Shown: positions 18,671 through 27,914 of the stretch, one piece after another
How positions within the stretch are numbered: the stretch's first letter is position 1
Layout of the letters: each line of letters opens with the position of its first letter
Assembly: GCF_002954405.1 (NCBI RefSeq)
Contig: NZ_MQWC01000004.1
Coordinates: 1,911,909-1,975,908, forward strand
DNA from: Salinibacter sp. 10B
Lineage (GTDB): Bacteria > Bacteroidota > Rhodothermia > Rhodothermales > Salinibacteraceae
Direction: 5' to 3'
DNA: 64,000 bases
Notes under the pieces: model-generated
Told to the model about the DNA's origin: nothing
Database searches by the model: none
The model's input: only the letters and a program-made list of their open reading frames with translations
Program-made: the position numbers and the translations under genes

Positions 18671-21043
18671 ATGCGCTCCTACGTGTTCTTTACCTGTTCC
18701 CTCCTGCTCTTCACGCTGGGGGTACCGACTCTCGCCTCTGCTCAGTCGTGTCCGGATCCGGACGCGCCCCCTGCGGTGGAGGGCGAACAAAAACGCTGGC
18801 ATCCCCTCACCGTCACCTTTACCGGCCCCTGCACAAGCGAAAGTGACGACCCCAATCCGTTCCTCGACTATCGACTGACCGTCACGTTTCAGCACAGCGC
18901 CAGTGGGACGCAGCTGTCGGTTCCGGGCTACTATGCGGCGGACGGGGATGCGGCCGAGACCAGCGCCACTGGCGGCAACAAATGGCGGGTGCACTTCACT
19001 CCGCGTCATACGGGCGACTGGACCTACGAAGCGTCCTTCCGTACGGGCACGGAAGTGGCCATCAGCCTCGACCCCAGCGCTGGCTCGTCGACGGCCTTTG
19101 ACGGCCAGTCCGGCTCCTTCTCCATCACGAACACGGACAAATCCGGGCGAGACCACCGCGGAAAAGGACTGTTGCAGTACACCGGCAGCCGGTATCTTGA
19201 ATTCGACGACGGTACCGTCTTTCTGAAAGGCGGCGCCGATAGCCCGGAAAATCTGCTGGCGTACTCCGAGTTCGACGGCACCTATAACGCAGGCGGCTCC
19301 GACTACGTGCGAGACTACGCCCCTCACAAAGACGACTGGCGCACGGGAGACCCATCCTGGCAGGGGGGAAAAGGGAAGGGACTGATCGGAGCGCTCAACT
19401 ACCTCGCGTCCGAAGAAATGAATGCGTTCTCCTTTCTCACAATGAATATCGCTGGGGGCGATGGAGAGGACGTGTGGCCTTGGACGGGGCCGTCGAACGT
19501 CTATCGCTATGACGTTTCGAAGCTTGCGCAATGGGAAACCGTCTTTTCCCACGCCGACAGCGTCGGCCTCTTCAAACACTTCAAGACTCAGGAAAAGGAG
19601 AATGACGGCTACCTCGACAAAGGCGACCTTGGGCCGGAACGGAAACTGTACTACCGTGAATTGATTGCTCGCTTCGCCCACCACCACGCCCTCAACTGGA
19701 ACCTCGGAGAAGAAAATGTAAACACCGACGCTCAGCGAAAAGCATTTATCTCGTACATTGCGGCCCTCGATGCGTACAACCACCCCATTGTCGTCCACAC
19801 CTTCCCCGATGAAAAAGAGAAGGTATACGACCCGCTACTCGGACATAACGACTTCGACGGCCCCTCCCTGCAGCTCTCCGAGATGAGTCCGTCTCAGGCG
19901 CATTCGAGCGTCACGAAGTGGGTGTCGGAGTCAAAGGCTGCCGGTCGACCGTGGGTCGTTTCGATTGACGAACCTGGGACGGCCGAGGCGGGACTCCGTC
20001 CCGACAGTGATGACAACCACGACGCTGCTCGGAATGTCCTCTGGACGGCCTTTTTCGCGGGGGGCGACGGCATTGAGTGGTACTTTGGATACAAGTACCC
20101 CGACGACGATCTAAACGCCGACGACTGGCGGTCCCGGGATCGCTTCTGGGACTTTCACCGGTATGCCCTTCGCTTCATGCGCGAGTTGCCGGTGCGCACG
20201 ATGACGAGCGACGACGCCCGCCTCTCCGGAACGCCGGGGCACGTCTTTTCGGACGAGTCTGACGTTTTCGCCGTCTATCTTCCGGATGGGGGAAGCGATG
20301 CGACCCTGGACCTGCCCTCCGGCTCGTTTACCGTGTCCTGGTTCGACCCCCGCAACGGGGGCTCCCTCCAAACGGGAACGATCTCCGAGGTCCAGGGTGG
20401 GGCCTCAACCTCAATCGGCGCGCCCCCGCAGGACCCCAATCAGGACTGGGTCGCTCTCGTCTCGAAAGGCGGGGTTCTTCCTGTCGAGCTTTCGAGCCTA
20501 GAGGCCGCAACAAGCGGATCGGAATCGATTGTACTCACCTGGTCGACAACCTCCGAACAAAACAACGCCGGCTTCGAGATTCTGCACCGCCCGCCCAGCG
20601 GATCGATATTTACGTCGGTTGGATTTGTGAACGGCGCCGGCACGACGGACAGTCCCCAGTCGTACCGCTACCGGATCTCCGCCTCTGAGCCGGGCACCCA
20701 CTCGCTACGTCTCAAACAAGTGGACGTCGACGGGACCGCTACCCTTTCCGATTCCATCACCGTGTCGCTGTCGCTGAAATCCCCCTACAGCCTGAAAGGC
20801 CCCGCCCCAAACCCCACCCCGACGCACGCCCAAGCCACTCTCCGCGTCCAGGAAACACAGACGGTCACGGTTCGGCTCTACGATGCGCTGGGGCGCCAAA
20901 TTCGCACGCTCTACTCCGGAACCGTGCAGGCCAACACCCCGCTGGGCCTCCGAACGTCTTCCGCCCTCGGGAATGGGGTCTACTTCCTGCGAATCGAGGG
21001 GGAACGGTTTACGACGACCCGCCAGGTCAGTATCGTGAAATGA
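18671..21043 (+). CDS. Exported DUF5060 / putative glycoside hydrolase with sorting-type C-terminus
   Basis: A 790-residue protein. The signal peptide MRSYVFFTCSLLLFTLG...ASAQS (about 1-25) fixes the start. A DUF5060-like Ig fold (about 35-135) has KWRVHFTPRHTGDWTYEASF. A DUF4038/cellulase-like TIM-barrel region follows (about 170-530: YLEFDDGTVFLKGGADSPEN). The Glu residues in NWNLGEEN (about 345) and SIDEPG (about 432) are candidate catalytic acids. Then come the LPVEL...NNAGFEILHR module seen in neighbouring exported proteins and a sorting-type tail (APNPTPT, LYDALGRQIRTLY, GVYFLRIEG). It probably acts outside the cell on a polysaccharide; the substrate is unknown. Its place between glycosyltransferase genes suggests work on the cell's own glycan. 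Confidence 0.8.
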   Translation: MRSYVFFTCSLLLFTLGVPTLASAQSCPDPDAPPAVEGEQKRWHPLTVTFTGPCTSESDDPNPFLDYRLTVTFQHSASGTQLSVPGYYAADGDAAETSATGGNKWRVHFTPRHTGDWTYEASFRTGTEVAISLDPSAGSSTAFDGQSGSFSITNTDKSGRDHRGKGLLQYTGSRYLEFDDGTVFLKGGADSPENLLAYSEFDGTYNAGGSDYVRDYAPHKDDWRTGDPSWQGGKGKGLIGALNYLASEEMNAFSFLTMNIAGGDGEDVWPWTGPSNVYRYDVSKLAQWETVFSHADSVGLFKHFKTQEKENDGYLDKGDLGPERKLYYRELIARFAHHHALNWNLGEENVNTDAQRKAFISYIAALDAYNHPIVVHTFPDEKEKVYDPLLGHNDFDGPSLQLSEMSPSQAHSSVTKWVSESKAAGRPWVVSIDEPGTAEAGLRPDSDDNHDAARNVLWTAFFAGGDGIEWYFGYKYPDDDLNADDWRSRDRFWDFHRYALRFMRELPVRTMTSDDARLSGTPGHVFSDESDVFAVYLPDGGSDATLDLPSGSFTVSWFDPRNGGSLQTGTISEVQGGASTSIGAPPQDPNQDWVALVSKGGVLPVELSSLEAATSGSESIVLTWSTTSEQNNAGFEILHRPPSGSIFTSVGFVNGAGTTDSPQSYRYRISASEPGTHSLRLKQVDVDGTATLSDSITVSLSLKSPYSLKGPAPNPTPTHAQATLRVQETQTVTVRLYDALGRQIRTLYSGTVQANTPLGLRTSSALGNGVYFLRIEGERFTTTRQVSIVK

Positions 21044-21132
21044 TGCTCCCGCCGTCCAGAGAGGGCCTGGTCCTGTTCGGAGACAAGCACCGCGTAGATT
21101 GGGCGGCACGAGAGATCGCCAGCTGTAGACGT

Positions 21133-21293
21133 AGAGACTGTTTTGATTTCCCACGATGACAGTTCAGGCAGAGCGCGACGATCCGCAGATCCTCGCGATC
21201 CAACAGGGGCTCCTTCTGAGCAACGGACGGCCCTCCAATTCCTGCGAAATATCTCGTCGATTCTCAACCCGCTCAAAAATCAAAACAGTCTCT
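21133..21293. repeat. 17-bp perfect inverted repeat pair (possible MITE or IS relic)
   Basis: AGAGACTGTTTTGATTT (21133-21149) is repeated as an exact inverted copy at 21277-21293, enclosing 127 bp with no gene. The right arm ends on the first base of the rmlB stop codon. The ends look like terminal inverted repeats of a small non-autonomous element. No clear target-site duplication was seen. A 13-base string, AGCCCCTGTTGGA, is shared between its interior (minus strand, 21199-21211) and another intergenic region at 31085-31097. Confidence 0.6.
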
Positions 21294-22378
21294 TAGGCCC
21301 GGGCGACGTGAGAAGTTTGCTTCTTCTCCAGAACGGCCCGACACCAGCCCCGGTGGTCGAGGTACCATTCGACGGTTTTCTGAATACCGCTCTCGAACGT
21401 CTCGCGAGGCGTCCAGCCCAACTCCGACGTAATCTTCGTCGGATCGATGGCATAGCGCCAGTCGTGTCCCGGTCGATCGTCAACGAAGTCGACGAGAGAA
21501 CGATACCGCCCCCCTGAACGGGGGTGCACCTCATCCAGGTGAGAACAGATCGCCTCGACGACCTCAAGATTCGTCCGTTCGCCGTGTCCTCCAATGTTAT
21601 AGGTCTCCCCAACCCGCCCTTCGGTCAGGACGGTATAGAGGGCTCGCACATGATCATCCACATAGAGCCAGTCGCGCACATTCATCCCTGTGCCGTACAC
21701 GGGGATCGGGGCTCCGCTGAGGGCCTTCAGAATCACGACCGGGATTAGCTTTTCGGGATACTGGTACGGCCCGTAGTTATTCGAGCAATTCGTGATCAGC
21801 GTGGGCATCCCATAGGTCCGATGCCACGCGCGGGCCAGGTGATCGGCTGCAGCCTTGCTTGCCGAATACGGAGAGGACGGGTCATAGGGCGTGCTCTCCG
21901 TAAAGGCTCCGTCTGCCCCCAGTGCTCCATAGACTTCGTCGGTCGACACACAAAGCAGTCGAAACGCCGTGCGCTGTCGTTCCGGCAGGACGGCCCAGTA
22001 GTCACGTGCAACCTCAAGAAGGGTGTACGTGCCCAACACGTTCGTCTGGATAAACGCCCCCGGTCCTTCAATCGAGCGGTCTACGTGGCTTTCAGCAGCG
22101 AGGTGCACGACGGCATCCGGCGCGTATGCGGAGAATAGTCGACGCATCGCCGCTTCATCCGCAATGTCCTCCACTTCGAGCGTGTGCCGTTCGTGATCGG
22201 CCATCCCGGCCAAATTTCGCGGACTTCCTGCATACGTGAGCTTATCGACGGTGACCACCCGAGCATCGGTCTCAGACAGCAGATACCGAACGAGAGCGGA
22301 CCCGATAAACCCACACCCCCCCGTCACGAGAATCGTCGGCGGCGTCGGTAAAGAAAACGATGAACTGGGTTGAGACAT
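21293..22378 (-). CDS. rmlB: dTDP-glucose 4,6-dehydratase
   Basis: A 361-residue extended-SDR enzyme that converts dTDP-glucose to dTDP-4-keto-6-deoxyglucose, the second step to dTDP-rhamnose. The NAD-binding glycine motif TGGCGFIG is at 19-26. Catalytic T146-D147-E148 sits in CVSTDEVYG, and the YxxxK pair is Y171/K175. SHVDRSI (97-103) and [11 protein letters not shown] are further dehydratase hallmarks. It is slightly longer at the N-terminus than the usual 350 residues. It runs opposite to the rest of the locus and is separated from rmlC and rmlD by about 5 kb. rmlA is not in the window. Its stop codon abuts the 17-bp inverted repeat. Confidence 0.95.
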   Translation of the reverse strand: MSQPSSSFSLPTPPTILVTGGCGFIGSALVRYLLSETDARVVTVDKLTYAGSPRNLAGMADHERHTLEVEDIADEAAMRRLFSAYAPDAVVHLAAESHVDRSIEGPGAFIQTNVLGTYTLLEVARDYWAVLPERQRTAFRLLCVSTDEVYGALGADGAFTESTPYDPSSPYSASKAAADHLARAWHRTYGMPTLITNCSNNYGPYQYPEKLIPVVILKALSGAPIPVYGTGMNVRDWLYVDDHVRALYTVLTEGRVGETYNIGGHGERTNLEVVEAICSHLDEVHPRSGGRYRSLVDFVDDRPGHDWRYAIDPTKITSELGWTPRETFESGIQKTVEWYLDHRGWCRAVLEKKQTSHVARA

Positions 22379-22914
22379 GTTTTAGGGGCGGAAAAGATGG
22401 TCATTTTGATGATTCTCTGCTCGCATCTAGATCAGAGTCAAGCTCCTCCCAGAATATCTTTCCCCTTTCTCCCGGTGTCCATCATTCCACTTGTTCGGAA
22501 CTGTCGATTCGGCGCGTTGCAGATACTCTTTCCGTACGGTGGCGTCTCCTCGGAATCTGTTGGGCGAGCGGATGCGAAGCTGAGACCCGCCGTGCCCCTG
22601 CAAGATGAAGCGGTTGTACCGAAAGGAGAAGGCTCAATGCGTCAGAGCTACACGACATTCGCCTTTGAGCTTCTCTATCCTGATCTATCAGAGATTAGCC
22701 GCCAGTGTCCTCCCTGTCCGGCCCATGTCGCCCTCTCTTCGCCCGCCGTTCGTTTCGACTTGAAGCCGGTTCTCCCCGTGCTTCTCATCCATTGGAGACA
22801 TCACGCTCCCCTCTTTTCCTCCTACCTTCAACCTGGATCGTGCTCGGCGACGTCCGGTCTCCGATAGAGATTGCTTCCCCCTTCAATACCGCTCCCAACA
22901 TCCGGATCTATTCA
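22379..22914. other. Divergent intergenic region, glycan locus promoter region
   Basis: This 536-bp region lies between rmlB (minus) and the first plus-strand gene of the glycan locus, so it should carry promoters for both. An open frame crossing it lacks protein features. Its base composition is less GC-rich near 22400-22500. No defined operator was found. Confidence 0.4.
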
Positions 22915-23886
22915 ATGTCTTCCCGGAATCTCGTCCTCGCCTACATTGAGGACTACAGTGCTCACGACATAGCCCCCTTCGTCGACACCCTTCGGGCCAC
23001 GGGCTACGACGGCGACGTCGTCTTCTTCACATCGAACATCGATCCGGACTGCGCCCCGCTTTTCCGCACGCATCAGATTCATGAGATTCCGGTGACTCGG
23101 GTTGACCTGAAGGGATCCTACTCTCTCGACGGGCGCCTCACACGAGCCCTGGGACTCAACGATGTCTCCTTCATTCCTGACATCTCGATTAACAGACGAC
23201 TGTCGAAGGGAATCGCCGCTCTCAATCTTGGGGATACTGCGGCGGCTCGCCTCGCGGCCCAATACCTCTGGCACTGCCAGTCCGCCCGCTTCATCTACTT
23301 CTTCTCGTACCTGAAACGACACCCGGGGTACGACACCGTCCTCCTCACCGACGTCCGAGACGTGGTTTTCCAGGACAACCCGTTTTCTGCCTCCGTCGAC
23401 GACGCACTTCACGTCTTTGAGGAGTATGGAGGGACCCTCCTTGGCAACCAGATCAATAACGCCAAGTGGATCGATAACCTCTACGGAGCCGACGCCCTGG
23501 AGGAACTGGCTGCCTTTCCGATCATCTGCTGCGGTGTGACCCTCGGCAGCACCTCCGCCATGGTCGAGTACCTGAGACTCATGTGTCACGACATCGTGAC
23601 GCGGTATAGCGGCTGGGGGACGGATCAGGGCATCCACAACTATTTGGTCCGCAAAGAACGCCTCCAAAACGTGACGGTCCACCCATTTGGGAACGGAGCA
23701 GCCATGCACGTGGGCATTGCTCCTCGATCGGCCATTGCGACCGATGCCGAAGCACGAGTGCTAACGGAAGACGGAACCGTCTGCCCGATTATTCACCAGT
23801 ACGACCGTCACGAAGACTTGCGCCGGTCGCTCCCCTCCCTATACGACGACCGGCCAACCGCCCCGGTCCCAGAACAGTCTTCCTAA
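22915..23886 (+). CDS. Putative GT-A-fold glycosyltransferase
   Basis: A 323-residue protein that I cannot place in a named family with confidence. It starts NLVLAYIEDYSAHDIAPFVDTL, with an alternating strand-helix pattern, and has a DXD-like DVRD at 146-149 in the context TVLLTDVRDVVFQDNPF. That is the arrangement of metal-binding motifs in nucleotide-sugar transferases of the GT-A fold. ICCGVTLGS and GWGTDQGIHNYL further on resemble acceptor-side motifs of such enzymes. It is the first gene of the long plus-strand glycan cluster, 57 bp before the ABC exporter. The start at 22915 is chosen because the upstream extension is Arg/Pro/Ser-rich and unlike a protein. Confidence 0.65.
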   Translation: MSSRNLVLAYIEDYSAHDIAPFVDTLRATGYDGDVVFFTSNIDPDCAPLFRTHQIHEIPVTRVDLKGSYSLDGRLTRALGLNDVSFIPDISINRRLSKGIAALNLGDTAAARLAAQYLWHCQSARFIYFFSYLKRHPGYDTVLLTDVRDVVFQDNPFSASVDDALHVFEEYGGTLLGNQINNAKWIDNLYGADALEELAAFPIICCGVTLGSTSAMVEYLRLMCHDIVTRYSGWGTDQGIHNYLVRKERLQNVTVHPFGNGAAMHVGIAPRSAIATDAEARVLTEDGTVCPIIHQYDRHEDLRRSLPSLYDDRPTAPVPEQSS

Positions 23887-23943
23887 AAGAATCTCCAGAA
23901 ACCCTCTTTCTTCCTTCTCCCCTTCCCCCTCTCTCTGTCGTTC

Positions 23944-25743
23944 ATGACCTCCGAACGCCGCATCCTCTGGGCGAGTCTTCGCACCCACTGGAAAATCATT
24001 CTCACCACCATCCTTCTTTCTCTTGCGGCTGCCGGGGCCGAGGTGTTCAGCATCGGAATGCTGATTCCCTTCCTCCAAACCTTTGCCCAGAGCTCGACGT
24101 CTGCGTTCCAAACGGGAATCGGATGGATTGACGAGCACGTCTTGGCCGTCGGTGGATCTACCCTGAGGCGAACGTATCACATCTGTGCCCTCATTCTGGC
24201 GGGCACGTGGATGCGGTCAATTCTGGGCTACCTCGCCGGCGTCTATGCCGTCACGAGCCGCGTCCGAATCGTCGAGGACCTGCGGATGCAAATCGTCAAT
24301 CAACTCCAGGCCGTCTCTCTGCGGTTCTTTTCGAAGACCCGTGGCGGCGACATCATCAACAGCATCACCACGGAGATCAATCGAACGACGACGGCCGTCT
24401 CGGTCGTCTTCAACCTCATTGTTCAGGGAACCATCCTGGGCATGTATCTCCTTCTGATGGTCTGGATCTCGTGGGAACTGACGCTGCTCGTCCTCACCGT
24501 CTTCGGACTTCTCTCCTTCGGCCTCACGTGGTTGATGCGTTCCATTCAGACCCGAGGCGCCTGGCTTACGGAGGCCAATAGCCAGTTCACCTCCACGTTT
24601 ACGGAATTCATCGACGGCATCCGCACCATCACGGCCTACAACCGACAGCCCTACGAGCAAAAACGCCTCTCAGCATCCATCGAGAACCTCGCCTCTGCGA
24701 CGATAGAGACCTTTAAGCGCTCCTCGCTCGTCCAACCTCTCTCCCAGGCCATCGTGGGGTCAATTCTCGTTGTGCTCATCGTCGTGGCCATCCAGTTCTA
24801 CGTCATTCCGGGCGTCCTCGACATTGCATTCCTGCTCGGCTTTCTCTTTGCCCTCTTCCGAGTCATGCCGACCGTTAACAACCTGAATGATCAACGAGGG
24901 GTGTGGGCCAGCAACCGCGCAGGGCTTGCGAAGGTAGCGGCCCTGCTCAACCGAGACGACAAGCCGTACCAGTCCGAAGGCACACGCCCGACCCCGTCCC
25001 TCACAGACGCACTTCGGTTCGAAAACGTGCACTTCGCCTACGAGTCCAATCACCCCGTCCTCAAAAATATCAACCTGGACGTACAGGCCGGAGCAATGGT
25101 CGCCCTCGTCGGCGGCTCCGGCGCGGGAAAGTCAACCCTGGCCGACCTCATCCCTCGCTTCTACGACCCCACCCAGGGTCGCATTCTTCTCGACGGGATC
25201 GACCTTCGCGACCTGACCCTGCGCTCACTGCGAGATCGGATCGGCATCGTGAGCCAGCACACGCACATTTTCAACGACACGGTCCGCGCAAACATCGGCT
25301 ATGGCAATCTGAGTGCCGACGACGCTGCCATTCGTCGTGCCGCCGAGCAGGCCAATGCGCTCGGCTTCATCGAAGACATGGAAAATGGATTCGACACCGT
25401 GCTCGGCGACCGCGGCATTCGGCTCTCCGGCGGACAGCGCCAGCGCCTTGCCATCGCTCGAGCCATCCTCAAAAATCCGGACATTCTGATCCTCGACGAG
25501 GCCACGAGCAATCTCGACAGCATGTCCGAACGGCTCGTACAGCGCTCTATCGAACGACTGATGGACGGACGCACCGTCATTGCCATTGCCCACCGGCTTT
25601 CAACGATTGAAAACGCGGACTGGGTCGTCGTTCTCGAAGACGGTTGCATCGTGGAGCAAGGCTCCTATGCAGACCTAATTCAGCGCGAAGGGCACCTCTG
25701 GCAATACCACTGCATGCAATTTCAGACGACTGCCGTTTCCTGA
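23944..25743 (+). CDS. ABC exporter with fused membrane and ATPase domains (MsbA/PglK-like)
   Basis: A 599-residue half-transporter. Residues 1-330 hold about six membrane segments (for example 19-42, 75-100, 155-195, 260-310). The ATPase has Walker A GGSGAGKST at 390-398, a Q-loop near SQHTHIF, the signature LSGGQRQRLAIARAI at about 494, Walker B ILILDEATSNLD and the H-loop AHRLST. It would work as a homodimer. Family members flip lipid A precursors (MsbA), lipid-linked oligosaccharides (PglK) or export peptides. In this locus it is the only transport protein seen, with no Wzx or Wzm/Wzt, so flipping of a lipid-linked glycan is the best inference. The start follows a long C/T-rich leader. 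Confidence 0.9.
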   Translation: MTSERRILWASLRTHWKIILTTILLSLAAAGAEVFSIGMLIPFLQTFAQSSTSAFQTGIGWIDEHVLAVGGSTLRRTYHICALILAGTWMRSILGYLAGVYAVTSRVRIVEDLRMQIVNQLQAVSLRFFSKTRGGDIINSITTEINRTTTAVSVVFNLIVQGTILGMYLLLMVWISWELTLLVLTVFGLLSFGLTWLMRSIQTRGAWLTEANSQFTSTFTEFIDGIRTITAYNRQPYEQKRLSASIENLASATIETFKRSSLVQPLSQAIVGSILVVLIVVAIQFYVIPGVLDIAFLLGFLFALFRVMPTVNNLNDQRGVWASNRAGLAKVAALLNRDDKPYQSEGTRPTPSLTDALRFENVHFAYESNHPVLKNINLDVQAGAMVALVGGSGAGKSTLADLIPRFYDPTQGRILLDGIDLRDLTLRSLRDRIGIVSQHTHIFNDTVRANIGYGNLSADDAAIRRAAEQANALGFIEDMENGFDTVLGDRGIRLSGGQRQRLAIARAILKNPDILILDEATSNLDSMSERLVQRSIERLMDGRTVIAIAHRLSTIENADWVVVLEDGCIVEQGSYADLIQREGHLWQYHCMQFQTTAVS

Positions 25744-25773
25744 CTGCCCCCTCCCACCACGTTCTCCCTACTC

Positions 25774-26811
25774 ATGCCTCCCGTTCCTCCCCTCAACATT
25801 ATTTGGCAGCGCGACCTGTCTCATAATCGATACTGGGCCTCTGCTGCCCCCACGGCCACCACGACCTCCGTTGTGCCGCGCGAATACGAATGGGTTTCGT
25901 CTCTCCTCAGCGCCTTTGACGTCCACCATCACCTCGACGGCCGATACGAAGTCGTTGCCCCCAACCCAATCGTCGTCCTCGAAGGACAAGAATACGATCC
26001 GGATCAGGTACAAGCGTACCTGCACACGCTCCGGGCTCAGGGCTCGACGGTCGGGATTCTCCACATCGGAGACGAATTCGGCTGGGCGCCCTTGGAGGTC
26101 TACGACGAGGCCGCATTCGTGTACCGCAACTATTGGCGCCCCGAAATCGACTCCCTTGCCCACTGCCATTACCTTCCCCTCGGTGTCAACTGTCCGCGCG
26201 ATTTGTTCGAGCCGACGGCCCTCTCTGATCGCCCCTACCGGTGGTCGTTTGCCGGTCAAGCCAAGCCGTCGCGGCACGCGATGATTGAGACACTGGCGCA
26301 ACGAACCGACGGCCATCTCGTCATTAATGACCACTTTAACAGCGGCCTCTCCAAACCCGAATACGCCACCCTCCTTTCGAATACGCAAATCGTACTCTGC
26401 CCTCGGGGCTGGGCCTCCGTTGAGAGCTACCGCTTCTATGAAGCCCTCGAAGCCGGTGCCATTCCCCTCGTCGAAGACGACGGCGGCGGTGGTCTCTACC
26501 GCGAACATTGCACCCTGTCCGCAAGCTGGAATGCGCTGAAAGGGGGGCCGAAGTACTGGTACGACATCGCCAAACGCACCCGCCGCCCCAGCTACTGGCA
26601 AAGTGCTTTCGGGCCGGACTTCCCGTGCCCTCGAATTTACAAGTGGGAGAACCTTCCCGCGACGCTCGACGAGATCGACCCTGCGCCCCTGGCCGCCACA
26701 ATCCGAAACTGGTGGACGCACTACAAGCGCTCCCTTCGGGATCACATGTCGGCGTCGATCCACACCCACCTCCACATCGCGCACACGAGAGAAGCAGAGA
26801 TCCTTCCCTGA
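25774..26811 (+). CDS. Exostosin-like glycosyltransferase
   Basis: A 345-residue protein resembling the exostosin family (GT47-like, GT-B fold). The diagnostic C-terminal half has IVLCPRGWASVESYRFYEALEAGAIPLV, where an acidic residue after the arginine-glycine motif contacts the nucleotide sugar. The N-terminal half has ILHIGDEFG and HYLPLGVN. Such proteins transfer hexoses, hexuronic acids or deoxysugars; the donor here is unknown. A second, more diverged exostosin-like gene lies at 34550. It follows the ABC gene by 30 bp and is followed by a 497-bp gap, so it may end the first transcription unit. Confidence 0.75.
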   Translation: MPPVPPLNIIWQRDLSHNRYWASAAPTATTTSVVPREYEWVSSLLSAFDVHHHLDGRYEVVAPNPIVVLEGQEYDPDQVQAYLHTLRAQGSTVGILHIGDEFGWAPLEVYDEAAFVYRNYWRPEIDSLAHCHYLPLGVNCPRDLFEPTALSDRPYRWSFAGQAKPSRHAMIETLAQRTDGHLVINDHFNSGLSKPEYATLLSNTQIVLCPRGWASVESYRFYEALEAGAIPLVEDDGGGGLYREHCTLSASWNALKGGPKYWYDIAKRTRRPSYWQSAFGPDFPCPRIYKWENLPATLDEIDPAPLAATIRNWWTHYKRSLRDHMSASIHTHLHIAHTREAEILP

Positions 26812-27308
26812 ATGAGGTGGGGGCGTGCGCCCTCTCTGTCCGGTCCCCTCCGTTTATACCCCATTCCCGGCCATCTCCCACGCAGGCACAATCCTTCTCA
26901 CCGGAATAATTGAATCGTATAGCCACGTCGCGATGCGCAACAAGTCGCTCTAGGGAAATGCTGCACCTCTCCGACAACGCTTAGGGCCGTCGTTCGAAGC
27001 GGCGACTCATCGATTCCAAGAGAGTGGCGTCCCGCATGCCCTTCAACAGCGGACAGAGGGGGCTTCTTGATCCTCCCATCAGCACCTTGTGCCTGCTCCA
27101 GAGCTCCCCATGGGTGACGTGATCCTTTTGCCCTCTCCCTCTGAACCCTCTCACTGGACCGAAAGAGAGTGTCTTTGTCTCCTAAAGCGCATCGCTCTCG
27201 AAACGAGTCTTCCCTTCATCATGCGTCGGTGATCCCACCAAAGCCGAGAAGCCTCCAATATCTTCTTTCTCATCGAGGCCACTCCCCAGTCCCTCCCGCT
27301 TCTCCTCA
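26812..27308. other. Intergenic region before rmlC
   Basis: This 497-bp stretch contains no gene-like frame. A short GC-rich inverted repeat follows the exostosin-like gene near 26823-26838. The region probably carries the promoter for rmlCD and the genes after them. No RNA was recognised. Confidence 0.4.
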
Positions 27309-27914
27309 ATGCTCGTTACGTCACTGTCGCTTCCCGATCTCCTCCTCATCGAGCCGTCCGTCTACGGCGACGACCGCGGCTTTTTCTTCGAACTGTGGAA
27401 CGCCGAGCGCTTCTGCGCCCTCACGGGCGTCGAGGCCTCTTTTGTGCAGGACAACCTGTCCCGCTCCCAGTACGGCGTTCTCCGAGGGCTCCACTTTCAA
27501 AACCCGCACCCTCAGGGCAAGCTCGTGAGTGTCTTGGAAGGGCGCGTGTACGACGTGGCCGTCGACATACGTCTCGATTCTCCCACCCTTGGAACGTGGA
27601 TTGGCATCGAACTCTCCGCTGAAAACAAGCGGCAGCTCTACGTGCCCCCCGGATTCGCCCACGGCTTCGTCGTCCTGAGTCCGTCCGCCCTCTTCCATTA
27701 TAAATGCACGGACGTGTACCACCCCGAGTCTGAAGCCACGATCCGGTGGGATGACCCTCAACTCAATATTGACTGGCCCCTTGCGTCCCCCCTTCTCTCC
27801 GAAAAGGATCGGGCGGCCCCCTTTCTTGCAGACTGCCCTCCGGCCCAACTCACGTTTTCGGAGCCGACTCCCCAAGCCTCTGCGTCCCCCGTCCCCTCTC
27901 CGTCACACTCCTGA
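27309..27914 (+). CDS. rmlC: dTDP-4-dehydrorhamnose 3,5-epimerase
   Basis: A 201-residue cupin-fold epimerase, the third step of dTDP-L-rhamnose synthesis. The catalytic base is H62 in GVLRGLHFQ (57-64). The active-site tyrosine region is FHYKCTD, with Y131. The conserved GFAHGF is at 115-120 and RGFFFELW at 23-30. The first 180 residues match the usual length. The C-terminal tail after about 175 is Pro/Ser-rich and variable. The stop codon overlaps the rmlD start (TGATG), a sign of translational coupling. Confidence 0.95.
   Translation: MLVTSLSLPDLLLIEPSVYGDDRGFFFELWNAERFCALTGVEASFVQDNLSRSQYGVLRGLHFQNPHPQGKLVSVLEGRVYDVAVDIRLDSPTLGTWIGIELSAENKRQLYVPPGFAHGFVVLSPSALFHYKCTDVYHPESEATIRWDDPQLNIDWPLASPLLSEKDRAAPFLADCPPAQLTFSEPTPQASASPVPSPSHS

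Noticed and set aside
18098-19798. Long minus-strand open frame of 566 codons
   Set aside because: It runs antisense to the exported DUF5060 protein and across the gap before it, has no signal, domain or realistic composition, and is expected by chance in GC-rich DNA.
22370-22867. Plus-strand frame of 165 codons between rmlB and the GT-A gene
   Set aside because: No domain or signal peptide; it ends before the real gene and has a composition like translated promoter DNA.
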